From Intestinibacter bartlettii (GTDB lineage Bacteria; Bacillota; Clostridia; Peptostreptococcales; Peptostreptococcaceae): 64,000 nt of DNA. The position numbers were made by a program, and so were the translations under genes. A model generated the notes under the pieces. It was given only the letters and a program-made list of their open reading frames with translations, was not told the DNA's origin and ran no database searches. The DNA is taken from contig NZ_JAHLOQ010000019.1 in assembly GCF_018917435.1 (NCBI RefSeq), positions 1 through 64,000 of the forward strand, in the 5' to 3' direction. Positions 25,835 through 36,707 of this stretch are shown in pieces; the stretch's first letter is position 1, and every line of letters starts with the position of its first letter.

Positions 25835-27304
25835 ATGAAAATACAAAAAACTGATTGGGGATACATAGAATGGAGACATATCCACGATGAAAATGATAAA
25901 AAACAACTTATGGATATTAGAATATCTGTTGTTTTGCCAGGAAAAAGCCAACCAAAACACACCCACTATAGTGAAGAACAAATGCTTTATGTTATATCAG
26001 GTGAAGGAATTCATATTATAAATGGAGAAAAACATCATAAGAAAGCTGGCGAGTTTGTATATATAGATGGTGGGGCAACCCATGAAACACATAATATAGG
26101 AAACGAACCTCTTAGGGAACTATTAGTATCAAACCCTGTTATAGTTAATAATTATGATTATAAAGAAGAAAAATTAGATGGATTAAAGGGAATTATAGAG
26201 ACAATACAGTCACAATTTATAGAGCCTTTAAATATTCCGATAACTATTTATGATTCTTCATGGAATATACTTTTGCAGACAAAATGTTTTAATAATTATT
26301 GCATAAAAACATGTGCATTAAATGGAAGATTTACATATTGTAATTGTTTAACACCTAAAAATATATCTGATGATGAAGAGTATACATTTAAATGCAGTCA
26401 TGGTCTTACAATTTATCATATTCCTATAATTTATGGTGAAGAAATCATTGGATATATAAGAGGGGGCCATATTTTGCTTGCAACTGGTGATAAAAAGAAT
26501 GAGTATAAAGAAATATATGATACACCAGCAGGAACAGCTATGAGCATAAAGAGGTTACTTATACAAATTTCAAAGAGTATCGTAAACTATTATGGATTTA
26601 CTAAACTTAGAAATGAAGTTGAAGAAAAGAATATAGCAATTGAAAAAACTTCAAAATTAAGAGAAGAACTCAAAAATAATTTAATTAAAGAACAGGAAAA
26701 AGTTACGAATCTAAAAATAAATCATCATTTTTTATTTAACACTTTAAACTCAATGGCTAGCATGGCGCTAGAGAAAGATTGTTTTGATTTGTATAGTGCT
26801 ATAATTGATTTAAGCAAATTGTTTAGATATACGATGGATGTTGAGTCTGAATTTATAGAGCTTGAAAAAGAAATAGACTATGTAAAGAAATATTTAAATC
26901 TTCAAAAAATAAGATACGGTGATAAGTTAGAAATTGAATATGATTTAGATGAGGATTATAACAATTTGAGAGTCCCATTTAACTTTTTGCAGCCTATTGT
27001 TGAAAATGCTTTTGTACATGGATTTAAAGATAGTGTTAATAAAAAGAATTTAAAAATAGCAACTTTTTTCTACAATGAAAGACTTAGAATTGTTGTAAAT
27101 AACAATGGCTCACATTTATCTGACCATGATATATGTGTAGTCATACAAAAAATGCATAGTAATAGCGGTCACGGATTAGCCTTAATACACAACAAGTTGC
27201 AATTAGCATTTGGAAATAATTTTAAAATGGATGTAGTATCAAATGAAAAAGAAGATACTAGTTTTATAATAGATATTCCGATACTCAGTATGTCAAAGAA
27301 ATAA
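25835..27304 (+). CDS. Cupin-PocR sensor histidine kinase (LytS/YesM type)
   Basis: 489 residues, no membrane segment. Residues about 1-105 form a cupin barrel (PKHTHYSEEQMLYVISGEG, metal-type His/Glu pattern, and THETHNIG). Residues about 115-245 resemble a PocR ligand-binding domain with cysteines (CIKTCAL, CNCL, FKCSHGL) that may hold a metal or cluster. A coiled coil (about 265-300) leads to the His_kinase domain, with phospho-acceptor His in NHHFLFNTLNSM, then the HATPase with N-box IVENAFVHGFKD and HGLALIHNKL. It is a cytoplasmic small-molecule sensor. The cognate regulator is encoded 930 bases downstream. Confidence 0.88.
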   Translation: MKIQKTDWGYIEWRHIHDENDKKQLMDIRISVVLPGKSQPKHTHYSEEQMLYVISGEGIHIINGEKHHKKAGEFVYIDGGATHETHNIGNEPLRELLVSNPVIVNNYDYKEEKLDGLKGIIETIQSQFIEPLNIPITIYDSSWNILLQTKCFNNYCIKTCALNGRFTYCNCLTPKNISDDEEYTFKCSHGLTIYHIPIIYGEEIIGYIRGGHILLATGDKKNEYKEIYDTPAGTAMSIKRLLIQISKSIVNYYGFTKLRNEVEEKNIAIEKTSKLREELKNNLIKEQEKVTNLKINHHFLFNTLNSMASMALEKDCFDLYSAIIDLSKLFRYTMDVESEFIELEKEIDYVKKYLNLQKIRYGDKLEIEYDLDEDYNNLRVPFNFLQPIVENAFVHGFKDSVNKKNLKIATFFYNERLRIVVNNNGSHLSDHDICVVIQKMHSNSGHGLALIHNKLQLAFGNNFKMDVVSNEKEDTSFIIDIPILSMSKK

Positions 27305-27333
27305 TAAATTATATAAAGTGAAGGGGGAAAAAG

Positions 27334-28185
27334 ATGTTTGATAAAGCTTATGTTACAAAGGATGTTGAATCAATTGGTGTAAATAGTGAATTTTTACCTG
27401 ATATATTTTGTGCAGGTCTTGAGAGCTATGGAAGTGATTTATGTGGATTTATGATGACACCACAGGGTGAAGGACCGCATCCGACAGCAATATTATTACA
27501 TGGATTTCCGGGGTATGATGATCCTATCGACTTGGCACATGCTCTTAGAAGATGTGGGATGAATGTTTTGAGATTTCACTATAGAGGCTCATGGGGAGTA
27601 AAAGGAACTTTTTCATTTACTCATTGTTTGGAGGATGTAAAATCAGCAATTGATTTTTTAGTAGATCAAAAAGTAGTAAAGCAATTTAATATAGATACAG
27701 ATAATTTATTTTTAGTAGGACATAGTATGGGTGGATTTATGACTTTAAATAATGCTTGTGATGAAAGAATAAAGGCATCTGTAGCGATAAGTCCATATGA
27801 TTTTGGGCTTATCGGAAAAATAGGTCATTATAATGAAAAAGAAAAAAATGAAGCTTTTGAAATGTATAAAACTGCATTAGCACCTTTAAACAATACTACT
27901 GCAGAATTACTCATGCAAGAATGTTTAGATAATGGAGATAAGTGGAACCTTCCAGATAAGGCAGAAACTTTGGCAAGCGAAAGACTTTTGATAACTGTTG
28001 CAACTAGAGACATAATAAGTAAAAAGTATTTGCATTATGATACTTTGGCAGAGGAAATTAAGAAATATAATAAAAATAATTTAACTGAAAAATTTGTTGA
28101 TACAGACCATTCTTATTCTAATAAGAGAATTTGGTTGGCTGAAACCGTTGCAGAATTTTTAGATGAAATAATTAATGAAAAGTAA
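27334..28185 (+). CDS. Alpha/beta hydrolase (S9-like esterase/peptidase)
   Basis: 283 residues. Oxyanion segment ILLHGFPGYDDP, nucleophile elbow GHSMGGFM (Ser about residue 131), a likely acid in the ATRDIISKKYL region and His in DTDHSYSNK. Alpha/beta fold of the prolyl-oligopeptidase/dienelactone-hydrolase group. No signal peptide, so it is cytoplasmic. It lies 29 bases after the kinase gene and 50 bases before the response regulator, inside the same operon, suggesting that it acts on the compound sensed. Substrate unknown. Confidence 0.85.
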   Translation: MFDKAYVTKDVESIGVNSEFLPDIFCAGLESYGSDLCGFMMTPQGEGPHPTAILLHGFPGYDDPIDLAHALRRCGMNVLRFHYRGSWGVKGTFSFTHCLEDVKSAIDFLVDQKVVKQFNIDTDNLFLVGHSMGGFMTLNNACDERIKASVAISPYDFGLIGKIGHYNEKEKNEAFEMYKTALAPLNNTTAELLMQECLDNGDKWNLPDKAETLASERLLITVATRDIISKKYLHYDTLAEEIKKYNKNNLTEKFVDTDHSYSNKRIWLAETVAEFLDEIINEK

Positions 28186-28235
28186 TTTAAATACTTAGAT
28201 AAACATATTAATTTGAAACTGGGGAGAGATTAAAA

Positions 28236-28922
28236 TTGATAAAAACAGTGATAATAGATGATGAACCAGCAGTAGTTTCCATTATTAAATACTTTGTAAA
28301 AAAGGAGAATTTACCCTTAGATATAGTGGCAACTGCACAAAGGGGAGATGAAGGAATTAAACTTATAAAAAAATTAAATCCTCAGCTAGTATTTCTAGAT
28401 ATAAAAATGCCAGTTGTAGATGGATTTGAAGTTATGAAATCTGTAAAAGATACAAAATTTATAGTCATAACTGCATTTGAATCATTTGAATATGCACAAA
28501 AATCACTGAGACTTGGGGCAAAGGATATAATACTAAAGCCGATAGAGCTCCAGCAGTTGACCACATCTATAAATAGAGTTATGGGATGGAAATTTACATC
28601 TAATGATACTGTCAATGATGTAATTCAGTATATTCACTCTAATTATGATAAAAAGATTGAACTAAAAACCATAGCAGGAAATCTATATTTGTCTTCTGAT
28701 TATATATCAAAATTATTTAAAACACATATGGGCACAACTATAAACAAATACATAAATAAAGTAAGAATTGAAAAGGCTATAGAACTATTTGATAACGGAG
28801 AGAAAAGTGTAAAGGAAGTTGCAATTATGACAGGATATGATAGTTTAAATAATTTCTATAAAAATTTTAAAAATACTACAGGCAAAACACCAGCTATGTA
28901 TATTTCAGATAAAAATAAATAA
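28236..28922 (+). CDS. YesN-like response regulator, AraC-type HTH
   Basis: 228 residues, TTG start behind GGGGAGAG. Receiver domain with acidic pair IDDEPAV, phospho-acceptor Asp in LVFLDIKMP, Thr in FIVITAFES and Lys in DIILKPIE. The C-terminal two-HTH AraC domain (about 125-228) has IAGNLYLSSDYISKLFK and VAIMTGYDSLNNFYKNFK. It should be phosphorylated by the cupin-PocR kinase and activate hydrolase/transport genes. Probable targets are the M20 gene just downstream and this operon itself. Confidence 0.92.
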   Translation: MIKTVIIDDEPAVVSIIKYFVKKENLPLDIVATAQRGDEGIKLIKKLNPQLVFLDIKMPVVDGFEVMKSVKDTKFIVITAFESFEYAQKSLRLGAKDIILKPIELQQLTTSINRVMGWKFTSNDTVNDVIQYIHSNYDKKIELKTIAGNLYLSSDYISKLFKTHMGTTINKYINKVRIEKAIELFDNGEKSVKEVAIMTGYDSLNNFYKNFKNTTGKTPAMYISDKNK

Positions 28923-29029
28923 TATGTATGATGAGATATAATCTGAGTATGTGAAAAATTAATTAAAGTATTATTGATTAAAGTAGAATAATTATAGTAA
29001 AATTGTTTAAAGAAAATAGGGAATAGACA

Positions 29030-30220
29030 ATGGAGGCAATATTAGAAGTGGATATAAAACAATTAGCAAAAGAGAATAAAGATTATGTTATCTCATTAAG
29101 AAGACATTTTCATCAATACCCAGAACTTAGTATGGAAGAATTTGAAACTAGCAAAAAAATAAAAGAAGAGTTAGATAAAATGGGAATAGAATATGTTAGT
29201 GCTGGGGGGACTGGTGTTATAGCTAATATAAAAGGGAATAAAAGCGGAAAGACTATAGCTTTGAGAGCTGATATGGATGCTTTACCAGTTGAAGAATTGA
29301 CAAATTGTGAGTATAAATCAAAAATTGATGGTCATATGCATGCTTGTGGTCATGATGCACATATGGCGATGCTTTTAGGGGCGGCAAAAATACTTAATAA
29401 TATGAAAGATCAAATAAACGGAACAATTAGACTGATATTTCAACCGTCAGAGGAAAATGCAAAAGGTGCACATGCAATGATAAGAGACGGTGCAATTGAT
29501 GGTGTCGACAGTATATTTGGTATACATATATGGGCACAAGTTCCAGTAGGGAAGGTTTCATTAGAAGCTGGTCCAAGAATGGCATCTACAGATTGGTTTT
29601 ATATAGATGTAAAAGGAAAAGGTGGACATGGTTCACAACCAGAGAACTGTATAGATGCAGTTGTTGTAAGTTCTGCAATAGTTATGAATTTGCAAACATT
29701 AGTAAGTAGAGAAACAAGACCACATAATCCATTAGTTCTTTCAATTGGATTATTAAATTCAGGAACAAAATTAAATGTTATAGCTGAAGAAGGTCATATA
29801 GAAGGGACAACTAGATGTTTTGACCCTGAACTTAGAAAACAACTTCCTATAAAAATGGAGAGAATAATAAAAAGTACAGCTGAGGCATTTGGTGCAACTG
29901 CCACATTAGAATATGATTTGGCAGGTTCAGCAGTAATAAATGATGAACAATGTGCTGAAATAGGACAGAGTTCTGTTGAAAAAATATTAGGCAAAGAAGG
30001 AAATTACCAATTTGAAAAAGTGACAGGTGGAGAAGATTTCTGCCATTACTTAGATAAAGTTCCAGGTGTTTTAGCCTTTGTAGGCTGCAAAAATGATGAA
30101 AAAGACTGTTGTTATGCCCATCATAATGGTAAATTTGCAATAGATGAAGATAGTTTAGAAATAGGAACTGCTTTATATGCTCAATATGCAATTGATTTTT
30201 TAAATAAATATGAAAATTAA
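29030..30220 (+). CDS. M20-family amidohydrolase (N-acyl amino acid/hippurate hydrolase type)
   Basis: 396 residues. Metal-binding motifs HACGHDAHMAMLL and PSEENAKGAH, the dimerisation lid domain with HIWAQVPVGKV and GSQPENCIDAVV, and the C-terminal GGEDFCHY. All family metal ligands (Cys, two His, Glu) are visible. It would hydrolyse an N-acyl or N-aroyl amino acid to acid and amino acid in the cytoplasm. It is 107 bases downstream of the AraC-type regulator, with a weak ribosome site (AGGG), and is a probable member of the same catabolic system. Substrate not determined. Confidence 0.92.
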   Translation: MEAILEVDIKQLAKENKDYVISLRRHFHQYPELSMEEFETSKKIKEELDKMGIEYVSAGGTGVIANIKGNKSGKTIALRADMDALPVEELTNCEYKSKIDGHMHACGHDAHMAMLLGAAKILNNMKDQINGTIRLIFQPSEENAKGAHAMIRDGAIDGVDSIFGIHIWAQVPVGKVSLEAGPRMASTDWFYIDVKGKGGHGSQPENCIDAVVVSSAIVMNLQTLVSRETRPHNPLVLSIGLLNSGTKLNVIAEEGHIEGTTRCFDPELRKQLPIKMERIIKSTAEAFGATATLEYDLAGSAVINDEQCAEIGQSSVEKILGKEGNYQFEKVTGGEDFCHYLDKVPGVLAFVGCKNDEKDCCYAHHNGKFAIDEDSLEIGTALYAQYAIDFLNKYEN

Positions 30221-30226
30221 TGATAT

Positions 30227-30270
30227 AAAAAGCCCAAGATAAAAGGAAAAAGTCTTTTGCTTGGGCTTTT
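30227..30270 (+). terminator. Terminator of the M20 gene
   Basis: AAAAAGCCCAAG ... CTTGGGCTTTT stem with long loop, then T-rich. Confidence 0.75.
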
Positions 30271-30441
30271 ATTTTTATTTATAAGTATAAAAAATTTAGT
30301 ATTGTCGAAAATTCAAATTATTTAATGAAAAATGCAATATAACGTACATATTTTAAAATAAGAATTAAGTTTTTTGAACCAAAAATAAGCAATTTATTAA
30401 AAATAGTCTAAAAAGATAAAAAATAGTTAAGTTTTGATATT

Positions 30442-30475
30442 TTGCGTCAATGTATACATTATGCTAATATATAAT
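30442..30475 (+). promoter_or_regulatory. Probable promoter of the third candidate RNA
   Basis: TTGCGT (30442-30447), 17-base spacer, TAATAT (30465-30470), or the overlapping TATAAT at 30470-30475. Moderate match. Confidence 0.4.
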
Positions 30476-30476
30476 T

Positions 30477-30607
30477 AACAAACATCAAAATAAATAAAAA
30501 TATAATAATCTGCATAAGTAGATCACACATATAGACGTTAAGTCTCATAACTCATCTACCCACAATTTGAGTTATGTATTTAGGAGAGGAAGCTCTCCTT
30601 TATTTTT
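30477..30607 (+). ncRNA. Candidate pseudoknotted small RNA or riboswitch upstream of glyA
   Basis: About 130 bases ending in a terminator. CATAACTC (30546-30553) pairs with GAGTTATG (30569-30576). Its loop carries ATCTAC (30554-30559), which can pair with GTAGAT (30518-30523) upstream; between them lies a mini-hairpin AGAC/GTCT (30533-30545). Nested plus crossing pairs suggest a pseudoknot, as in compact riboswitches. It ends with AGGAGAG/CTCTCCT and T run. A separate glyA promoter lies downstream, so it may be an independent RNA. No known family recognised (not ZTP, THF, glycine or T-box by eye). Confidence 0.45.
30582..30607 (+). terminator. Terminator of the pseudoknot RNA
   Basis: AGGAGAG-GAAG-CTCTCCT followed by TTATTTTTT. 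Confidence 0.75.
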
Positions 30608-30658
30608 TAAAAAATTTGAATACTAAAATAAAAATATATATAAATTTGATTTTTTAAT

Positions 30659-30687
30659 TGGTATTTACCATTGATTTGGTATACTGA
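30659..30687 (+). promoter_or_regulatory. Probable SigA promoter of glyA
   Basis: TTGGTA, 16-base spacer, TATACT with an upstream TGG (extended -10), about 80 bases before the start codon. Confidence 0.5.
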
Positions 30688-30766
30688 ATATAGAAATGAT
30701 TTTTCTGAAAATTATTTCTATTATAGTAATAATAAATATTAAATTTTATACAAATAGGGGGAAATT

Positions 30767-32008
30767 ATGTTTGAACATTTAAAAGTTACAGATCCAGAAA
30801 TATATGCAAGCATGAAGAGAGAATTAGAAAGACAACAAAGAAATATAGAGTTAATCGCATCTGAAAATATAGTTTCAGTGGCAGTTATGGAGACAATGGG
30901 GAGTCACTTAACTAATAAATATGCTGAAGGTTATAGTGGCAGAAGATATTATGGTGGGTGCGAACATATAGATGAAATTGAAACATTAGCTATAGATAGA
31001 TTATTAGAAATATTCGGTGGAGAACATGCAAATGTTCAACCACATTCAGGGGCTAATGCAAACTTAGCCGTTTATTTTGCAATGCTTAAACCAGGTGATA
31101 AAGTAATGGGCATGAATTTATCTCAAGGTGGCCATTTAACTCATGGTTCACCAGTAAACATATCAGGAAAATACTTTGATTTTACTGAGTATGGCGTAGG
31201 CGAAGATGGAAGAATTGATTACGATGAAGTTAGAAGAATTGCATTAGAAGTTAAACCCAAAATGATAGTTGCTGGGGCAAGTGCATACCCTAGAGAAATA
31301 GATTTTAAAAAATTTAGAGAAGTAGCAGATGAAGTAGGGGCATATTTAATGGTGGATATGGCTCATATAGCAGGTCTTGTTGCAGCTGGACTTCATCAAA
31401 ATCCAGTAGAAGTTGCTGACTTTGTAACTACTACAACACATAAAACATTAAGAGGGCCTCGTGGTGGGGTTATAATTTGCAAAGAAAAATATGCAAAAGC
31501 AATCGATAAAGCTGTGTTCCCAGGAATACAAGGTGGTCCACTAGAACATATAATAGCTTCAAAAGCAGTTTGTTTTAAAGAAGCTTTACAACCTGAATAC
31601 AAAGCTTACCAAACTCAAGTTGTTAAAAATGCGAAAAAATTAGCAGAAGAATTACTAAAAAGAGATTTTAAATTAGTGGGTGGAGGAACTGACAACCACT
31701 TATTATTACTAGATTTCACAAATAAAAATATAACAGGAAAAGAAGCAGAAAAATTATTAGATGAAGCATATATAACAGTAAATAAAAATGCTATACCAAA
31801 TGATCCACACGGAGCAAATGTTACAAGTGGTATAAGAATTGGAACACCAGCAGTAACAACAAGAGGTATGGTTGAAGAAGATATGACGACAATTGCAGAA
31901 GCTATAGATTTATGCTTAACTCATAAAGACCAAGATAAAGCAAGAGAGTTAGTAATCGGTCTTACTAAAAAATACCCATTATATGAAGAATATAATTTAA
32001 TGGATTAG
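30767..32008 (+). CDS. glyA: Serine hydroxymethyltransferase
   Basis: 413 residues, the standard length. Complete motifs: [21 protein letters not shown] (Tyr pair at the active site), [12 protein letters not shown], the PLP His/Asp region [12 protein letters not shown], the PLP lysine in [14 protein letters not shown], and C-terminal [11 protein letters not shown]-like ([15 protein letters not shown]). It interconverts serine and glycine, with tetrahydrofolate carrying the one-carbon unit, in the cytoplasm. Own promoter and terminator. A divergent paralogue lies at 33564-34817. Confidence 0.97.
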   Translation: MFEHLKVTDPEIYASMKRELERQQRNIELIASENIVSVAVMETMGSHLTNKYAEGYSGRRYYGGCEHIDEIETLAIDRLLEIFGGEHANVQPHSGANANLAVYFAMLKPGDKVMGMNLSQGGHLTHGSPVNISGKYFDFTEYGVGEDGRIDYDEVRRIALEVKPKMIVAGASAYPREIDFKKFREVADEVGAYLMVDMAHIAGLVAAGLHQNPVEVADFVTTTTHKTLRGPRGGVIICKEKYAKAIDKAVFPGIQGGPLEHIIASKAVCFKEALQPEYKAYQTQVVKNAKKLAEELLKRDFKLVGGGTDNHLLLLDFTNKNITGKEAEKLLDEAYITVNKNAIPNDPHGANVTSGIRIGTPAVTTRGMVEEDMTTIAEAIDLCLTHKDQDKARELVIGLTKKYPLYEEYNLMD

Positions 32009-32029
32009 TAAAAAATAATAAATCGTTTT

Positions 32030-32062
32030 AGAGAGTTCGTAAAATTTGCGGACTCTCTTTTT
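32030..32062 (+). terminator. Terminator of glyA
   Basis: AGAGAGTTCG ... CGGACTCTCTTTTTG hairpin. Confidence 0.7.
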
Positions 32063-32117
32063 GTTAATTAAATGTGTTACTATTTAATTAAAATTATCTA
32101 TTATAGGGGGAAGAACA

Positions 32118-33347
32118 ATGGAGATAAAAATAATAAAAGATTTAATGGATAAGTATAAAAGACCGTTTTATATTTACGATGAAAAGATAATAGCAAATCA
32201 GATTCAAAAGTTAAGAACAAATTTTCCAGAGTTTGAATTCTTATATTCAATAAAAACAAATCCAAATAAAGACGTAATTAAATTTATATCTAAAAATAAT
32301 ATAGGTTCAGATGCTGCATCTAAAAATGAGGTTTTTAAATCAATAGATGCAGGTATACCAAAGGAAAAGATAATTTATTCAGCGGCGGGAAAAACTAAAC
32401 AAGATATTGAGGAAACATACGATAAATGTATAATTACAGCAGACAGCTACCATGAACTAGAGATGATAAATGAGGTAGCAAAAGAACACAATATTGTTTT
32501 AAGAGTAGGGGTAAGAATTAACTCTAATTATGCAATAGAAGGTGGGGATATACTTCCAAGTAAATTCGGTATAGATGAAGAGAGTTTACTTTCTCATAAG
32601 GAATTTATAGATTCACTAGAAAATATAAAAATATGTGGGATACATGTTCATCTAAAATCTCAAATACTAAATTATGAAACTTTATATAATTACTATAAAG
32701 ATGTGTTGAAATTGGCAGTATTCTGTGTTGAAGAAATGGGGTTTGATATGGATTATGTTAATTTTGGTGGTGGACTTGGAATTGCATATTCACAAAGGGA
32801 AAATGAACTTGAAATAGATTCACTAGGTCAGAAGTGTAAAGAATTAATAAACGGATTTAAAGAAAAATTAAATTGCAGACTTATTATAGAATCAGGTCGT
32901 TTTATAGTTTGCCAAAGTGGTACTTATGTAACTTATGTAATCGATAAAAAAGTTTCAAGAGGAGCAAATTATGTAATAGTTGCAAATGGATATAATGGTT
33001 TCCATAAACCTGCTTTGGCAGAAATGGTAATGAGTTATGCAGATGGGCCGCTAGAAAAAATACATTCTGTTGAACCTATGTTCACATCTTATGATGCATA
33101 TGAGGTAAAGGTATTAAATGAATCACAAGAAAAAGAGAAAGTAACAGTTTGTGGCAACTTATGTACAGCAGCTGATTTAATTGGCAAGAATTTAGTTTTA
33201 CCAAAGGTAGAAATAGGTGATATTATTGCAATCACAAATGCGGGAAGTTATGGATTTACATTAAGTCCAGTATTATTTTCTAGTCATGATATACCTTATG
33301 AAATTTATTTAAACTCTAATAATGAAGTATTTATAAGTAAATACTAA
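32118..33347 (+). CDS. Fold-type III PLP decarboxylase, diaminopimelate-decarboxylase-like
   Basis: 409 residues. PLP lysine in YSIKTNPN, barrel motif HVHLKSQI, phosphate-binding GGGLGIAYS, ESGRFIV in place of the usual EPGR, active-site Cys in CGNLCTAAD, and final Tyr in NAGSYGFTLSP. It groups with diaminopimelate/carboxynorspermidine/ornithine decarboxylase-like enzymes. The CESxD motif of true LysA is changed to CTAAD and EPGR to ESGR, so lysine synthesis should not be assumed. It lies between the two SHMT genes with its own GGGGG ribosome site. Substrate unknown. Confidence 0.8.
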   Translation: MEIKIIKDLMDKYKRPFYIYDEKIIANQIQKLRTNFPEFEFLYSIKTNPNKDVIKFISKNNIGSDAASKNEVFKSIDAGIPKEKIIYSAAGKTKQDIEETYDKCIITADSYHELEMINEVAKEHNIVLRVGVRINSNYAIEGGDILPSKFGIDEESLLSHKEFIDSLENIKICGIHVHLKSQILNYETLYNYYKDVLKLAVFCVEEMGFDMDYVNFGGGLGIAYSQRENELEIDSLGQKCKELINGFKEKLNCRLIIESGRFIVCQSGTYVTYVIDKKVSRGANYVIVANGYNGFHKPALAEMVMSYADGPLEKIHSVEPMFTSYDAYEVKVLNESQEKEKVTVCGNLCTAADLIGKNLVLPKVEIGDIIAITNAGSYGFTLSPVLFSSHDIPYEIYLNSNNEVFISKY

Positions 33348-33563
33348 ATATATTTTTTAATAAACTTAGAAATTAAAGTATTTAGAAAATAAAAAATATT
33401 AATAATACACCGGAAATGTTAAAAGATAGTCCTGTTTTAATAATATATTTCACATCCTAAAAATGATAATATTTAAATATAGAAAAACAAACAATAAAAA
33501 ATCAAAATAAACAGAGATAATAAAAAGATTAAAATATAAAGGTACATTTGGGGAGGTAGAAAT

Positions 33564-34817
33564 ATGTTAAAAACAACTAAAATAACAGATCCAGAAGTAT
33601 ATCAAATAGTGGCAGATGAATTAGAAAGACAAAAATATAATATAGAAATGATAGCATCAGAAAGTTCAGCACCAACAGAAATATTAGAATTAATGGGAAG
33701 TGTATTTGTAAATAAAACTGAAGAAGGTCTTCCAGGTAAGAGATATCAAGCAGGCTCACAAAACGCAGATAGAATCGAAAATCTTTGCATCGAAAGAGCT
33801 AAAAAAGCATTTGGTTGTGAATATGTAAATGTTCAAGCTTATTCTGGAGCAACTGCAAACTACACAGTATTTAATGCGGTACTAGAACCAGGAGACAAAA
33901 TACTTGCTATGAGACTTGACCACGGTGGTCATTTAAGCCATGGCTCTCCAGCGAATTTTATGAGTAAAATATTTAATTATGAACATTATGGTGTAAATGA
34001 TGAAGGTTTTATAGATTATGATGAAGTTGAAAGAAAAGCATTAGAATTTAAACCTAAAATGATAATAGCAGGAGCGAGTGCATATCCAAGATTAATTGAT
34101 TATAAAAAAATGAGAGAAATAGCTGATAAAGTAGGGGCTTATTTAATGGTGGATATGGCTCATATTTCTGGACTTATAGGGGCTGGTGTAATTCCTTCTC
34201 CAATTCCATATGCTGATTTTGCAACATCTTCTTGTTCAAAAACAATTTGCGGTCCTAGAGGTGGATTCGTAATGTGCAAAGAAAAATACGCAAAACAATT
34301 AAATAGAGCTACATTTCCAGGAACACTTGGTTCTATACAAATTAACGGCATAGCAGCCAAAGCTAATATGTTTAAAAGAGTTAGAGAACCAGAGTTTATA
34401 GCGACAATGCAAAGAGTTTTGGATAATGCAAAAACTTTAGCAAAAGAATTAGAAAATAGAGGATTTAAAATAGTAAGTGGCGGTACTGATAACCACACAG
34501 TATTAGTTGATTTAAGACCAAAGGGAATTACAGGTAAACAATTTGACCAAACTCTTGAAAAAATAGGTATTACAGTTAATAAAAATACAATACCAAATGA
34601 CCCAGAAAGTCCATTTGTTACAAGTGGAGTTCGTATAGGACTTACTGCAACATCAGAAAGAGGATTTGGTGCCGCTGAAATGGCTGAAATTGCTGATATA
34701 ATGAATGAAGTTGCTGATAATATAGAAGACGAAAAAGTATTAGAAGATTGCAAAACTAAGGCTAGAGCATTGGCAGCAAGATTCCCATTATATCCAGAAG
34801 GATATTTTGAAGATTAA
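33564..34817 (+). CDS. Divergent serine hydroxymethyltransferase paralogue
   Basis: 417 residues, clearly SHMT-like along its whole length (ASESSAP, AYSGATANYTVF, DHGGHLSHGSPANF, MVDMAHISGLIG, TSGVRIGLTA). The active site differs from the 30767-32008 enzyme: the PLP-lysine motif is SSCSKTICGPRGG instead of [13 protein letters not shown], and the substrate Tyr motif is LPGKRYQAGSQNAD instead of [12 protein letters not shown]. The Schiff-base lysine is kept, so a PLP reaction is likely, but perhaps with another amino acid or without folate (aldolase or alpha-methylserine type). It follows the PLP decarboxylase after 216 bases. Ribosome site GGGGAGG. Confidence 0.82.
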   Translation: MLKTTKITDPEVYQIVADELERQKYNIEMIASESSAPTEILELMGSVFVNKTEEGLPGKRYQAGSQNADRIENLCIERAKKAFGCEYVNVQAYSGATANYTVFNAVLEPGDKILAMRLDHGGHLSHGSPANFMSKIFNYEHYGVNDEGFIDYDEVERKALEFKPKMIIAGASAYPRLIDYKKMREIADKVGAYLMVDMAHISGLIGAGVIPSPIPYADFATSSCSKTICGPRGGFVMCKEKYAKQLNRATFPGTLGSIQINGIAAKANMFKRVREPEFIATMQRVLDNAKTLAKELENRGFKIVSGGTDNHTVLVDLRPKGITGKQFDQTLEKIGITVNKNTIPNDPESPFVTSGVRIGLTATSERGFGAAEMAEIADIMNEVADNIEDEKVLEDCKTKARALAARFPLYPEGYFED

Positions 34818-34870
34818 AAAAATATATAATAATTTAAGTGAATCCTTTAATAACAAATAAATAAAAAATA

Positions 34871-34906
34871 GACTGACCACTATATTTAATAGTGGTCAGT
34901 TTTTTT
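34871..34906 (+). terminator. Terminator after the SHMT paralogue
   Basis: ACTGACCACTAT/ATAGTGGTCAGT perfect 12-bp stem, then seven T. Confidence 0.88.
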
Positions 34907-35054
34907 CATATAATGGACATATTTTGTAAACTATAATAATATATATAGGTACGATTTATTAAAATACATACAACTTATTCAAATCATAAAAGTTTTATAC
35001 ATAAATTACGACGAATTTATAAGAAATATATTTTTTTAATGAAAGAAAATATGA

Positions 35055-36563
<1,509 letters not shown>

Positions 36564-36660
36564 GTTTAAATAAAAAATACAGTTCTACTAAATATTAACG
36601 TATTTAAGATAAAGTTAATATTATGGTAGTATAGTAAATTATATAGAAATAATATATAGC

Positions 36661-36687
36661 CCTATGGAATAAAATCCATAGGGTTTT
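36661..36687 (+). terminator. Terminator after glpK
   Basis: CCCTATGGA/TCCATAGGG stem with T run. Confidence 0.75.
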
Positions 36688-36707
36688 TAGATGAAAGGAT
36701 AAGTATT

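Noticed and set aside
34160-34753. 197-codon minus-strand open frame inside the SHMT paralogue
   Set aside because: Fully antisense to a conserved gene, no ribosome site, and composition typical of a shadow frame.
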